A DNA stretch of 64,000 nt from Oscheius sp. JU75 (GCA_037178855.1 JASJZC010000006.1:5146001-5210000), one strand, 5' to 3'. Positions 24,110-36,257 are shown, counted from the stretch's first letter. Notes: a model not told the origin generated them from the letters alone. Translations and numbers: made by a program.

Positions 24110-26786
24110 ATGAAGGAGCGGCGCCGCTTCCGGCAGCAAAACTTCGACAAGATCCGGAAATCGTGTATATCTAAAGGTCAGCTCTTCGTCGATACACACT
24201 TTCCTCCCACCAATGCCTCTCTATTCTTGGATCAGGCCCGATCATCCGACATTGTCTGGAAAAGACCAGCTGTAAGTCGTGTTATCTTAAAGAGGTGTTA
24301 ACTGGAAGAGAAACGTGTTACTTCCGAGAGATAAGAGCATTTCTGTTTTGTGGGATAAGAAGATTGAAGGAAACTGTAAATGAGAAGGGAAAGAAAGAAC
24401 GTTATAAGAAACTCCAAAGTTCTGAAGCCTATCCTTAAAGGGACCATAAGAGACAAAATGAAGTTGATCTCAAAAGGTAGATCTCGTCAGAGTGATTCCG
24501 AATATATAGATGTATGGGTCAAAAATCCTTTCTTTCAAGATATGGCTTTTAGTTACTGTAGAAATTGGCTCCGAATGTCCTTTACGATCCCTTTAAATTC
24601 TCCGTTTAGGAAATCCACTCCGATCCTCACCTCTTTGTAGAAGGAGCGTCAGCCAATGACGTGACTCAAGGAATCCTTGGGAACTGCTGGTTCGTCAGCG
24701 CCTGCTCGGCTCTGACTCACAATCAGCATCTTCTTGATCGGGTATTTTTATTTTTTTTTTCTTCAAAACTTCTTAAATATTGAGGTAATTCCGAACGCCT
24801 CTGACCAGGAATGGAACGGAAAACGAGTCTATGCCGGAATCTTTAGATTTCGGTTTTGGAGGTTTGGTCAATGGGTTGAGGTCGTCATTGATGACCTTCT
24901 TCCTACCAGGCATGGTAAACTTATCTTTGCCCGATCCAAAACACCAAATGAGTTTTGGTCAGCCCTTCTGGAAAAGGCATTTGCAAAGTTTGTACTTGGA
25001 GCTAGATTTTGTAAACGTCCCTTTAGATTATACGGCTGCTATGAGAATTTAGTTGGAGGACACTTGTCAGACGCTCTGCAAGATGTGTCTGGAGGAGTGG
25101 CGGAAACTATCAATGTAGAAAAGTTCCTAAAAACGGTGAGCATTTATTTCTCGTTTTATTTTGAAGAAAACCTCTTAGGCAGTTGCCGGTCGCCAAACCC
25201 TCTTCACCACAATTAAAGCTGCCTTCGACAACGAGGCTCTAATCGTAGCAGCCATAGCTGTAAGCTCTCCAATTTTCTACCAGTGCCCCTTTCGAGCTTT
25301 CAGGCTAAAACAAAAGAAGAAATCGAACAGACTCTCGACTGTGGTCTCGTCAAAGGTCATGCCTATGCTGTGACGGCGGTAAAAATGATTGACTTGGACG
25401 CTCAGACCAGTCTAATGTATTTCTATTTCGATATTTTTTCTTTGACCTCTGTTTCAGTAGCTCCTTCCTTGGTAGTCAACCGAAACAGCAGCTGATACGA
25501 CTGCAGAATCCTTGGGGTGAGAAGGAATGGAACGGTCCTTGGAGCGACAACTCTAAAGAATGGGAACAAGTCACGACGGCACAAAAGGACAATCTGGGTA
25601 TCATGGTCGAAGAGGACGGAGACTTCTGGATGCCCTGGGAATCTTTCACGCAGTACTTCACAGATATTTCCGTCTGCCAACTCTTCAATACGAGTCTCTT
25701 TACGTTGTCCAAGCGGTATCACGAGCAGATTTTCTACGACGAGTGGACGACGAATGGAGCTAAGTCTGGAGCTCCGAATGATATGGCCGGTGGATGTTTG
25801 AACTTCACAGCCACTTTCTGCAACAATCCACAGTATCTGTTCGATATCACTCAGCCACAGAGTGAGGTTATGTTCGCATTGACACAGAAAGAGCCCGGAG
25901 AGGGAGAGAAGAGACGAGATCCCTACGTGACTATCGGCATGCACATGATGAAGGTCGAGAACAATCGAGTGCATCGGGTTCATCAGGTACAGATTGGTTA
26001 AACATTTAAAAACTCATCTCTAGTCTATGAATCCCACGGCAACATCGGACTATGCTAATGCGAGATCATGTTTTCTTCACATGAGGGAGGGACAGCTCCA
26101 GCCTGGCAGGTAGAATCTTAGTTTTTATTTCTTTCATCTTCTTTTAAACTTAAGCCTGTTCGACATACCCCAGTTTAGTCAGCAACGGTCTTATTTTCAG
26201 ATACATCCTCCTCCCGACTACCTTTGCCCCTCGCGAGCTGACGAACTTTATGCTGCGAATCTACTCCGACCACAACATTCACGTCAAAAAGCTCACCAAA
26301 CACGCTCCGAGCTTTGGATTCTGCGGGTGCCGTCGAGCCAGTAATGTGACAAGAATAGTCGTTCATTCCTTAGTTATGCCTAGCAGTACAAAAGGTAAAG
26401 AATATTTTCAGTTAGTTTACAGTATCCATTTCAGACTCTGAAGTCTACGTGAGTCTGACAGGCGGCAAGAGCAGTGTCAGGACAGCAACGAAAAACGCGA
26501 ATTATCGAAATATTGAAGAACAATTTGTCTTTCACCGAGGCGGACCGAGGCAAAAGTTCACCCTTGCAATTTATGAGGACAAGAAACTGATGAGGGATCG
26601 ACTACTTGGTACGGCTAAAGTTACCGCGTTGATTGACAACGATAGCAGGTACTTTCAAGTTTCTCTTCATTCTAACCCAGGTTTTGTAGAGAAATGGACG
26701 TAGAGGTACCATTAGCGGGAAATGCGTCGGGTTCAGCACGGGTTACTATCACTCTGAGCGCCTTCGACGATCCTATGTATCTTTGA
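24110..26786 (+). CDS. CAPN5: Calpain-5-like cysteine protease
   Basis: Exons join in frame into a protein of about 640 residues. It has the calpain catalytic core: Cys in [14 protein letters not shown], His in [11 protein letters not shown] and Asn in [12 protein letters not shown], all intact. Between them lie [11 protein letters not shown] and [11 protein letters not shown] calpain beta-sandwich domain follows ([23 protein letters not shown]), then a C-terminal C2-type domain ([32 protein letters not shown]). A C2 domain in place of a penta-EF-hand, and an N-terminus that begins directly before the protease core, place it with the CAPN5/CAPN6 (TRA-3-like) group. The intact Cys separates it from inactive CAPN6. 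ATG at 24110 lies shortly after a splice acceptor at 24090, so an upstream 5' exon is likely. Confidence 0.9.
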
Positions 26787-26890
26787 AGTGTCAAGAGATT
26801 ATTATTTGATTTTTAAATGTGGAGCTGTATTTGTAATGAAGACGAGTTTTTGAGTTCCTGTTTATTTTCTCTACTTATCTAGGAAACAGT

Positions 26891-28256
26891 TCATCTCGGA
26901 GAACCTATGAAGGCAGCATCTAACATGTCCACAATGTAGATCATGTCTGGACGATCTATCGGATCAAACAACCAGCACTGCTCCATAATTGTGCAGAGGA
27001 GAGTGTTATGTTCCCTGGTATCCTTCTCTATCTTTGGTCTTTCTTCTTTTTCCAGTCTTTCACGGAACCTTATAAAGTTTTTCTCTTCGCGAACAAAGGG
27101 ATTCCTGCAACGTGTCAATTCTGGGAAGAAACCTATTTTTACTTTTTGTGAGTGATCGCGTAGAGGAACATGCCATAGCTCCAGACATCTGCCTTGTAGC
27201 TGTAATCGCACATTGAGTTCTTGTCCATCACTTCTGGAGCCATGTAGTTGAGAGTACCTGCTCTAGAATGCGGAACAGAGAGCTAGAAAATGAATAAAAA
27301 AAGACTTACAGATTGGTCATTTCACCTTCTTTTACAACTCGGGCAAAGCCAAAGTCACACAGCTTCGCAGTATAAAAGTCTTGGCTCAGAAGAACACTGA
27401 ACAGTTCAGATAAAATAACAATTGATTTTTACTTTGCTGGTTTGACGTCCCGATGGACAATGTGGTGCACTTCATGACAGTAGGACAGAGCTCTGGCTAC
27501 CTGTAATGACCAGTTGAAAATGTTGTAGGGTGTCATGACAGAAACGTCGTGGAGATCTGAAGCATATCACTGTTATTGACCTATCTTGTACTTTACTCAC
27601 GCCGATCCAATGATCCGTTCGGCATGTACTCTGTTAGAATCCCATAAGTGGATCTGTCGTCCACTGCGTACCCATAAAATCTTAAGATGTTCGGATGGTT
27701 ATCCACCTAAATCTCCAGTTCAACGTCAAAAGATTCAAACCTCGCAAGTATACTTGATCTCTCTGCTTTTACTCTTGAGAGAGGCTTCTGTCTTACTTAT
27801 GGCCTGTTCAATTTCCTTTTGGGAAGAAGAGCTTGAGAGATTGTCTTTTGGAACGAAAAATTCTTTCAGGACACACACGCTAAAGAAAATTTAAAGGTAA
27901 TCATAAAACTAACCCAAGAGTTGGAGTATAAGCAAGATAGACACATCCTTGAGCTCCACGACCAATTTCTTCTTCGCTGATTTTTCTGATTTGGTCTCTT
28001 CGAATTTCCGAAGAGCGAGGGGCATAATTTTCTATGTTGATCGAACCATCTGTATCGTCGATAAAAAGTTTTAAAAAGGGGTCCCACCTTCGTTGATTCT
28101 CCTTTTTGACATTTGGTCACTATAAAATTTCCCTTGTCTTGGGGCCTAGAAGTTGCTTTGATCAATACAGACGCACAGATAAGAAGTTTTGTGCTATCGA
28201 CTATCTAAAACATGGCAAACTGTAAATCAAAACTTACGTACGATCAGTACAACCAT
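26891..28256 (-). CDS. Protein kinase K1, motifs intact
   Basis: About eight exons join in frame from ATG at 28256 to TGA at 26891. The N-terminus MVVLIIVDSTKLLICASVL is hydrophobic and may be a signal or anchor. The kinase domain has a glycine loop (GRGAQGCVYLAY), a beta-3 Lys (VCVLKEFF), the catalytic loop HRDVKPAN with its Asn codon split by a phase-2 intron, DFG (KLCDFGFARV), APE (TLNYMAPEVM) and DVWSYGMFLY. All catalytic residues are present, so it should be active. HRDVKP favours Ser/Thr specificity, of a TKL-like type. It is the best-preserved member of the cluster and probably reflects the ancestral state. Confidence 0.85.
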
Positions 28257-28332
28257 AATTTAAAGCAAACTCGACTACAATAAGACACAAGCTGCTTAAT
28301 GACAGCTTTTTCGCCAAACTACTCTTGTTTTA

Positions 28333-28488
28333 CAGTACGACTCTTTCCAAGAACAACCCGTTCTATCTCGAGCTTCACCTAATTGCTTGGCAATAAACAA
28401 ACTGAAATTATATTTTAGAACTTCTGTGGCCTCGCACAAACAACCAACAGTCCACCACAAAAACTATCGCGCTTTATATAGCAGAGAC
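28333..28488 (-). repeat. Duplicated 5' flank, copy upstream of K1
   Basis: This lies directly upstream of the K1 start codon. It matches 31059-31221, upstream of K2, with shared blocks GACTCTTTCCAAGA, CGTTCTATCTC, AGTCCACCACA and ATCGCGCTTTA in the same order. It is likely promoter and 5' UTR copied with the gene. Confidence 0.75.
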
Positions 28489-28654
28489 TAGCCGGCTGCG
28501 CCGTCTGTCGATGGCGCTGTAGATAGGTTTTTGTTCTATATCTATCTGTCGCAGCCATAAAACTGCAGCTTCAGAAGTATTAGGGAAATGCTGTAAAAGT
28601 TGTCAAAACGTCAAAAATTCTAATTTCGCGCGGTACCGACGGCAATTATCTCGA

Positions 28655-28915
28655 CAATTATCTGCAGACAGAACTTCCCAGACTTCATTGACTTTAACCA
28701 ATGGCCACCTTCATCTCCTAATTACAATCCGCTTGATTACCCTGTGGAGTGTTCTCGAAGCTAAAGCCTGCTCAAAACCACACAAGAACATCGATTCCCT
28801 GAATAGAGCACTGGAAAAGGCATGAAATGAGCTAGACGTCGCGTACATGGGACACCGTCGACGCCATCACCAAGAGACAAACTGCACTGCTGACCATTTG
28901 CCAAATTTCTAAAAG
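28655..28915 (+). pseudogene. Tc1/mariner transposase relic
   Basis: The sequence translates to FIDFNQWPPSSPNYNPLDY and then, after a one-base frameshift, WSVLEAKACSKPHKNIDSL, with further similarity to about 28890. WPPSSPxxNPLDY is the third catalytic region of Tc1/mariner-superfamily transposases. The catalytic Asp before LNP is replaced (SPN). A frameshift and an in-frame TGA show that it is dead. No terminal repeats were identified. It lies between kinase genes K1 and K2. Confidence 0.8.
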
Positions 28916-29310
28916 ATGCTTTATAGCCGAGAAATTGTCAAACAACATGATTTTTCCAAAAAATTTCCTTCAGTGTTCCAGCCCGTGCGGACACACAAGT
29001 GTACCAAATTGTCAGATATTCTAGGGTAAAATTCACCAAATATGTGAGCTTTACTTGTCGGAAAACTAGACCAGGAGGATGCAACCAAGGAAATATGAGC
29101 ACTATCCTAATACTTATAGTACAGCCTGTAGTCCAACTTGCATCGAATATTTTCTCCCATACTTAACTGTTACTCACTCTTTCTTTCATGTTCAAGCACC
29201 TTTTTTTAAAATGATTTGATAAACAAACATACAATTAGAAGTTTATTGTGTAGATAGAAGTTGAAATTTTTTAACGGTTTTGAAAAAAGGCTTGTTTTTT
29301 TAAAATTTTT

Positions 29311-30935
29311 TTAAGTTGTTTGTGAAGCTGTGTGCTGAGAATTTTCTGAAAGTGAGTTGTAGAAGGGGAGAATATAATGATCACCAAGAAGTTTTGTGTA
29401 AATCTCTGCCATCGTCGGACGTTTCTCTGGTTTCTCCTCTAAGCACTGTTTGATAAGTTCAATAATAATGTGAGGCATCTTGAAGGTAGCAAATGGTAGG
29501 CTTGTTTCATAGTCCCTGCAAAACTTTATTTGAAAAATAGCCATCGTTCCTTACTTTTTCGCGAAAATGAAGTATATCGTCTTGCCGTAACTGTAAACAT
29601 CTGCTTTTCTACTATCAACTGCAGTTCCAAGCTTTTCTTCAAGCTCAATTTCCAGTTCTGGTGCAATATAACCAGGAGTTCCAGTTCTGAACATGGACTA
29701 CTCTTACGTTTTCTGTCTATGTCACCCGGTCTGCAAACTTACAAATGTGGTCTAGTGATTTCGCTGCTTGTAGCCAAACTAAGGTCGATCAAAATGAGGT
29801 CCTTTGTAGCTGACAGAACAACATTATTCGGATTGACATCCCAATGACAGTATCCCTCGATGTGAAAGTATGCCAACACATCTGCTAACTGCCCTGCCCA
29901 AATCAGTTTCTGTTGTTCATTGGCGTCTCCATTTCGATCGATATAAAAACTCCGAAGACTGAACTCGTGGAGATCCATAAGAAATCCGCAGGTTAGCAGC
30001 TGTCTTTTGCTACTAATTTCCTGGACAGGGGCCATGAATTGTGTAAGATGTGGATGAGCCAAGTTCTAGAGGGAGTTTTTGTGAAAAACCCTAATAATTC
30101 ACGCTGTGAATGCCAATCTCTTCAGCAATCCTTTCGGCGTTCATGTTCACTCCGTACATTTTACATGCTACTGGTTTTCTGTAAAACGCGGTTTACTTCA
30201 TTGAATATAACTCGCCCTTCATATTCAGCTCTATGAACCTGAGCAAATGATCCGGTACCTATTACATTGAGCAGAAAAACGTTTCTTAAAAGGACACGCA
30301 TGCATTTTCTTTTAGCTGACGGTGCATTCGACACAGTTAGCTTTCTTTTACGTATGTTTGCTCTGAACTCATAGTTGTTTTCTTTTGCTACTTTCTCACC
30401 GCTGCGGATGTAGCAGTCCGTGATACTTTAATGGCCAACCTGGGTACAGTGGCCTGGATAGTAGGTAAGTCCAGTCCACAAATGAAAAAGCTTCTTGACC
30501 GTCGTCATCATCGAACAAGTTTTGAGGAACTGTCTGATCTCGGTCCGACATTTGCTCGAATTTTTCTGGAAATTCTGAAGAAAACTTTAATAATGGAGAG
30601 AAAAGTAGTGAACAAAATAATGGAGAGTAAACTAAGCTGTTCTACGGATAGTATGCACCTTCCATTCAAACCGATAAGTAGTGCATGTTTTTGAAGTGAC
30701 CTCAAAGGCCTTATCTGGAGCAGACCACGCTGCCCATGTGACCGTGCTGACAAATAGAGAAATGGTCTTGACTGTACGATTTCTGAGTGAGAAAGTTCGC
30801 TTTGACACCAACACAGTTCACGAATTCAAAGAAAGTTAAGTATTGAAAACCTGTGGAAGAGTTACCAGTAAAAGTGCCTGCAGTCGTGCTTTGAGAAGTT
30901 GTGATCACTGGAGTTGCTATTCCTGTAACTACCAC
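29311..30935 (-). CDS. Kinase-like protein K2, altered motifs
   Basis: The C-terminal half is clear. HPHLTQFMAP starts the N-lobe end, then CHWDVNPNNVVLS replaces HRDxKPxN, LILIDLSLAT replaces DFG, and GTPGYIAPELEIE and SRKADVYSYGKTIYF follow, ending at TAA 29311. The catalytic Asp and Asn are kept, the catalytic-loop Lys is Asn, and DFG is DLS. Unlike most cluster members, the Asn codon is not split by an intron. Upstream, NVIGTGSFAQVHRAEYEGR is a glycine loop and KPVACKMYG a beta-3 strand, but joining them needs a +1 shift near 30180, so an unusual splice or a frameshift is possible. Earlier segments include FPEKFEQMSDRDQ and a Ser/Thr-rich stretch. The 5' limit is uncertain and the start codon was not found. 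Confidence 0.55.
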
Positions 30936-31058
30936 AAAATTGTTTTTCCTAATTACTCCAGTTTTATTTTAATTCAAAAGAGTTGTCTGCTGATAGCTGC
31001 TCTAATCTAGTTCTAAATTAGCTGCCTAAAGACAGCTTCGCCGTCAACCACTCTTATT

Positions 31059-31221
31059 TTACTGTGTGACTCTTTCCAAGAGCAACTCGTTCTATCTCAA
31101 ACTTACTACCTTTAGCACAAACTAATATCCAATAATTTATCGCTTCTGGTTTGTGACCACGGAACAACAAACAAACAGACAGAGTCCACCACAGAAACCA
31201 TCGCGCTTTAGATAGTAGAGA
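31059..31221 (-). repeat. Duplicated 5' flank, copy upstream of K2
   Basis: Partner of 28333-28488. It lies upstream of the K2 coding exons, as its partner does for K1. About 600 bp with no exon follow to the end of K3 at 31840. Confidence 0.75.
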
Positions 31222-31839
31222 TACACAGAGCTAAGTTAACAACTGAATACAGCTTTGATTCTGGTATTCGGTTGCATTCTCTGCATATGAAAGCAAAAAA
31301 AAGCATCAGATAATCAGAAAAACTTTTGCACTTTGCACGTTTTATGGTGACGTATCTCGATAAAAATAGTCCGCAAACCAAAAAAGTGCAAATCTTGCAT
31401 TCCAGTTTCTATCTCGCCGACTGGTTATGTCGAAATAGCGCATTATATTTAACTATATAACACACTGGCGGGAACAATGAACGAAGATAAACAAAGTTCA
31501 ACTGAAGTATCTTCTTAAGGACAAATCTCCTGATACACTTGTTCCCTTGAATTCCAAAATACTTTCCTGAGTCGTTGTCAGCAAAAAAAAAATTGGGTTG
31601 CAAAACTGTTGCCTGCTAGAACCAGAAAAGTAGCTAACAAAGTGAAAGCACGACTTTGACTGAATATTAACTTGCATCGGTCCCTTGCTTTCAAACTCTC
31701 CTGCTCTTCCTAGCTGATAACTCTAGTGATACGAACTATTGACTGAATGGGCTCAATCAAAACGCAAACACCGCAAAAGGATGAGTGTGTGCGATACTTT
31801 ATTGACAAGGCAACATCGTGACTTGCGAAAGACAACTTG

Positions 31840-33029
31840 TTAGAGTAATCTACGATTCATAAGCATATCACTGATTTCAATCAGAACCTCCTCCATGGTG
31901 AGCCTATCTTCCGGATTCACAGCCCAGCACTTTTCCATCAAAGTTTGCAGTTTTTCCCTTTCCTGCATGTCAGTGAACATATCATCGATAGGAATAGTTA
32001 TCCGATTTCCGGCATTAATAAAATCTTGTTTGCTGTCTAGGACTGTGCGCTCATCCCTTGAATCTGTAACAAAAGGTGATCTGAACAGCGTAATAGTGTG
32101 ATGACAAGGGAGCTAACAAACCTTCTGTCCTTGTTAACACAAACATACAATGACATTCCGAAACTGTACACATCAGCCGCATCCGATTGCTCCTTAAATT
32201 CGATAACCTCCGGAGCCAGATATTCCAAGTATGAAGGAGTGATACTAAATTCAAAAATAACATGATCAAAATGGAAATTAACTGCTCATTTAGAATTTTG
32301 TCATTTTCTTCAGACATGCTGAAATCTCCAACTTTGATAGATTCGCAGTTATCGGAGAGCAGCATTCTGGAAAGGTGTAAAAAAAGAAAATGATACCCAC
32401 TGCGAAGGATGGATGTTTCTGTGGAAAATTTCCTTCTCTTTACAATAAGAAATGGCACTGGCTAGTTCTTTGAACCAGGTGAGAATCCTCGATGGGGTAA
32501 CAACTTCATTGAATTGCCTTTTTCGGTCTCCCGTAACATCTGAAGAGAAAAACTGTAAACGAATTGTCGATTTATAGCCGCTGCCAAAACTTGACATTAC
32601 GTACTTTCTGTTACGCGAAATTGTGTTCGAAAAAATGAAACTTACAATCTCCCACACTTCCTCTGGACAAGAACTCGAATACCAGTCCGCAAGGTGTGTT
32701 ATCACCATCACAGATGAGCTTTATTGGTCTTTGAATATTTAGGTGATCGACCTGCAATCTTTTCGGCTGTTTGCTTTCACTGATCTCTTACGCGAAACAA
32801 CTGATTCACTTTCTTCACATCCAGTTTAAAATAAACTGTGACATACTGCTTGAGGATTAGCTCATTGTTTCTGCGAAAAATCAGTTTGAAAAAGAAAAAA
32901 AGGGAAGTCTCACAACACGATTTGGCTCAAGGAACTTGTCTTGACACTGCATGGATTCATCTTGTTGGAGAACTTGACATTGGATAATGGGATTAAGGGA
33001 ATATCCTCGTTCAACTGCTCTCTTGCCAT
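31840..33029 (-). CDS. Pseudokinase K3 (HRN/DFS)
   Basis: Exons join in frame from ATG 33029 (MAREQLNEDIPLIPLSNV) to TAA 31840. Recognisable parts are VTVYFKLDVKKV (beta-3-like), CGLVFEFLSRGSVGDC (hinge), EIFHRNIHPSQMLLSD (catalytic loop), IKVGDFSMSEEND (DFG region), YLEYLAPEVIEF (APE) and [13 protein letters not shown]. The catalytic Asp is Asn (HRN), the metal-binding Asn is Gln, and DFG is DFS. A phase-2 intron splits the Gln codon at the position where K1 has Asn. No typical glycine loop is seen. A catalytically inactive regulatory or scaffold role is inferred. It is most like the second domain of K4. Confidence 0.8.
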
Positions 33030-33380
33030 TTGTGAACTAAAACTGAAAATTATTCGCGAAAGAGTGGTTAGAGAAGTATGATGGTCAGGGGAACAAATCA
33101 TTGGAACGCGACGGTGTGGGCTTTAAACTGCTCTTCTTTCGCCCGATAAGAAAATGTCATAACGGTGTGAAGGGACAAGTAGCCTCTTACAAGGCACATA
33201 GACTACGGCGGAATAAACATTCGGAGAGCTCTTGTTTTCCCATGTGTTATAAATTAACTATAAACTAGGTTAAAAAAGTTTATTTGCGAAATCGCTAAGA
33301 GATAAGTACCGTGTAAGTCTATGGTTCCAAATACCAGGGTTTTTTCATGGTTTGATCATCGACATTTCGTTTACAGTTTT

Positions 33381-35887
33381 TCAGTGCTCCATCGGTTCAC
33401 CGTCAAAGGCCAGTAGTTCAGCTTCCACCATCTTCATGGTAGGTCTCTGCTCTGCTTCGGTTAGCCAACACCTCTCAAACAAGGGTTGTAGATACAAAAG
33501 CTGTTCGCGTATAGGAATATGAGGACGGTTTCCCGCCTGCAGGAATTCGAACATTCGCATTTTCCTGTTTTTCAAACTCGGCCTCTCCTCAATTTCGTCC
33601 TCGAAGGGGTTTCTGGAAAGCCAGTTTTTCTATATTGGTAAATGGTTTTTACTTTCTTTCCGTGTTGGAACAAGCGTAGAGAGTCATTCCAAAACTGTAG
33701 ACGTCACATTTGGCAGTATACGTTTCACTCTCAATTACTTCAGGGGCCATGTATTCCCGGGAGCCAGCTCTGAATAAAATCTTTACGCGTACAGTAAGAA
33801 AGTTTTAAAAACATGAACTTACTGGTTAGTCATCGACTCGTCAATTTCACGGGACATGCTGAAATCGGCCAGTTTGATAGACTCCAAGTCATCGGTCAGA
33901 AGCATTCTGAAACTCAACGATTAAACCGGAGGATTCGAAACAATCTACTTATTCGGCTTGATATTCCTGTGAATGATCTCCAGGTTGTGACAGTAAGCCA
34001 TAGCATTAGCAAGTTGCTGGAACCATTTCAAAATTCTCCCAGGTGTGCAAACGTCCTCGTATCCGTCTTTCTCACCAAAAATGTCTGTAAAATTGGTTAA
34101 ATGCTAACAATTTTCAGCTTACAGTCTCCAACACTGCCCTTAGACATATATTCGAAAATCAGGCCATGAATTTCGTCCACGTCCTTGATCAGCATGATAA
34201 AGCGTTGAATGTTGGGGTGATTGATCTGAGCATTAGAAAGACTCTATTCCTTTCAACTCACCATCCAAAGATTGTTTACTTCCCTTCGAATGTGACGGAT
34301 TCTTCCTCGACTACCGAGAACCTTGATGGCGACACTGTCCTTGTGATCCGGAATATTACCCTTAAAAGTCATCGAGCCATAGGATGAAGCCAATCTGGAC
34401 GAGTAGACGATTGTTTCCATTCGAACAACGGGAATATCAGCTCCGGCCAGCTCGTGCTCTCTCTCTTTCAATGAATTCCAAACTTGTTCCATTGTTGGTC
34501 GCTGTTCAGGGTTTGTTTTCCAACATTGGACGATTATGTCTCTGAGGACAGGATTCATGTCTCTTTTCAATGGAGGACGATTCTCATCGTTGTTTATGTG
34601 CTCTCCAAATTTACTGAACTTGATGTCTTGTCCATCGAAGGGGAGTCTAAAAATTGTAGTGAACAAAAACCATGATTCCATGTAGACGGGAGTTGCCTTC
34701 TCCTGTTGATTTCCCGTTTTAATTGTCAATTAAAATCTCGTGTTATTATTTTGAATCGAAGTGAAATTGCTCGCAAGTTCCTCGTTTTCGCTTTCTAAAA
34801 AGTCCTACCACGAGAAAGCATCCAACCCTTTTCTGTTAATTTGAACCATACACTTGCACGGTCAATACTTATCGCTTAGCAATTTCGCAACTGACAATCA
34901 GTTGTTAACTGGTGACTTTACAATCTCTGCACAAACTTCTCGCACTTTCTCACTTCTATAAGAAAAAAAGTGCTCACCGACGGTTTTCCAAGGCGTAGAC
35001 AACCATTCCAAAAGAATATACATCACTCTTCTTTGAGTATTTCTTCTCCAGAAGCACTTCAGGAGCCATATATCCAAAAGTGTTCAGCCAATCCGAAGTT
35101 GTGACATCATTCGATGGATTAGTGCTTGCGCACACAGGACAAATTTTCACAGTCGTCTTGTCTTCTGAGACGAAAATACTGAGAAACTGTTATTTTATAG
35201 ATCGGGTTCACTTACTTTTGTGGAGAAACGCGCCTATGAACAAAATCTTGGCTATGAAGGTACGTCATGACATCGGCTAGTTGGATAGCCCAATTGTATG
35301 CTCGTTGTGGATTAATAATGTTGTTATACTTGTCCGATTCCTTCTTGTAAGTGTCTAAAACCTTATGCACACATTGAGTTTTAAAACTTCAAACAATTAT
35401 TGAGGGTTCCCTTAGCCAGGTATTCCATGGTGAAGCCGATGACCTGAACGCCATTTGCTGCCTCCTTCGCTTGCTCTACAACTTGAGCGTAGATTTCAAT
35501 AAGGTTGGGGTGCTTGAGCTGAAAATACGAAGATTTGTTGCCTCTTAGCAGCTAGTCGGTAAAAAGCTTGCACAAAAAAAAGTAAAAAAAAAAATCTCTT
35601 TCCAGTTCAATTCGAACTCCTTTTTTGAGCGCGCCGAGCTACTCAGGAAAAAGTCTGTCATCCGTGAAGAGTTCCTTTCCAATGAGACCGGCGAAGGTCG
35701 TGCTGAACGACTGGCCAACATGGCATTCTCTCAAACTCGCGATGAGGAAGACGTCGAGACGAGAGCTTAGCGACGTCAGAGGGATAATTAGGTTCATGCT
35801 GCTGTCCAAGCCCGACCAATGTTTCCAGATGCACTTAAAGCGAGTAGCCGGATCTTTTTTTTCGACCATGAGTTCTGATATGGGCAT
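33381..35887 (-). CDS. Tandem pseudokinase K4, two kinase-like domains
   Basis: Two kinase-like domains lie in one frame. Domain 1: LKHPNLIEIYAQ, FTMEYLAKGTLNN, DFVHRRVSPQNIFVSED, VKICPVCAST, FGYMAPEVLL, KKSDVYSFGMVVY and NPEQRPTMEQV. HRD is HRR and DFG is CPV. Domain 2 follows after about 40 residues: SMTFKGNIPDHKDSVAIKVL, IIHRNIKPNKMLLTDD, IKLADFSMSREID, YMAPEVIESE, CDVYSFGMTLYA and EQRPTMKMVEAEL, to TGA 33381. The beta-3 Lys is kept, HRD is HRN and DFG is DFS. Both domains have the phase-2 intron at the Asn codon position. The 5' end is doubtful: a glycine-loop-like GQSFSTTFAG (near 35700) is followed by an in-frame TAG at 35639. The arrangement recalls JAK kinases but is not homologous in detail. 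Confidence 0.75.
34302..35331 (-). repeat. 1,030-bp inverted segmental duplication, copy in K4
   Basis: This stretch is repeated in inverted orientation at 47801-48830. Both copies are exactly 1,030 bp, and I saw only about three substitutions by eye. It covers the end of the domain 1 catalytic-loop exon, two introns and the start of domain 2. Identity spans introns as well as exons. Confidence 0.9.
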
Positions 35888-35943
35888 TGTAGAGAAAAAC
35901 TCGTTGATTACGGAGGTGTACTCCTTTTTTTATCATCGATTAT

Positions 35944-36257
35944 CACCGAAATATAAGCTCGCAAAGTTCTTACTACTTCAGAACAAAAGTTACCATTTTT
36001 TTTAACCTAATGTTAACAAGTTGTCGTCCAGCTCAGTCATATTTGTCTTGTCTTCACCGAAATGAGCGTAACGATAGTTGAAAAAACATACTCCTCTTAA
36101 TATGTTTCATCGTACTATGTCGAGACAAGGCTGACAAGCACTGCCGAGAAAGCTTCTGGTAACTTTTGTTCTGAAGTAGGAACTTTGCGGGATTATATTT
36201 CGGTGAAGACAAGACAACTATGACTGAGCTGGACGACAAATTGTCAACATTAGGTTA
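35944..36257. repeat. Compound fold-back repeat upstream of K4
   Basis: Two nested inverted pairs are present. 35944-35995 pairs with 36156-36206 (TCACCGAAATATAA..., CAGAACAAAAGTTACCA). 36004-36063 pairs with 36196-36257 (CAGCTCAGTCATA, TTGTCTTGTCTTCACCGAAA). The right-hand arms overlap at CACCGAAAT, so this is a rearranged MITE-like structure. Confidence 0.8.

Noticed and set aside
35625..36005. 126-residue plus-strand frame
   Set aside because: Antisense to the K4 5' region, and it runs into the fold-back repeat.
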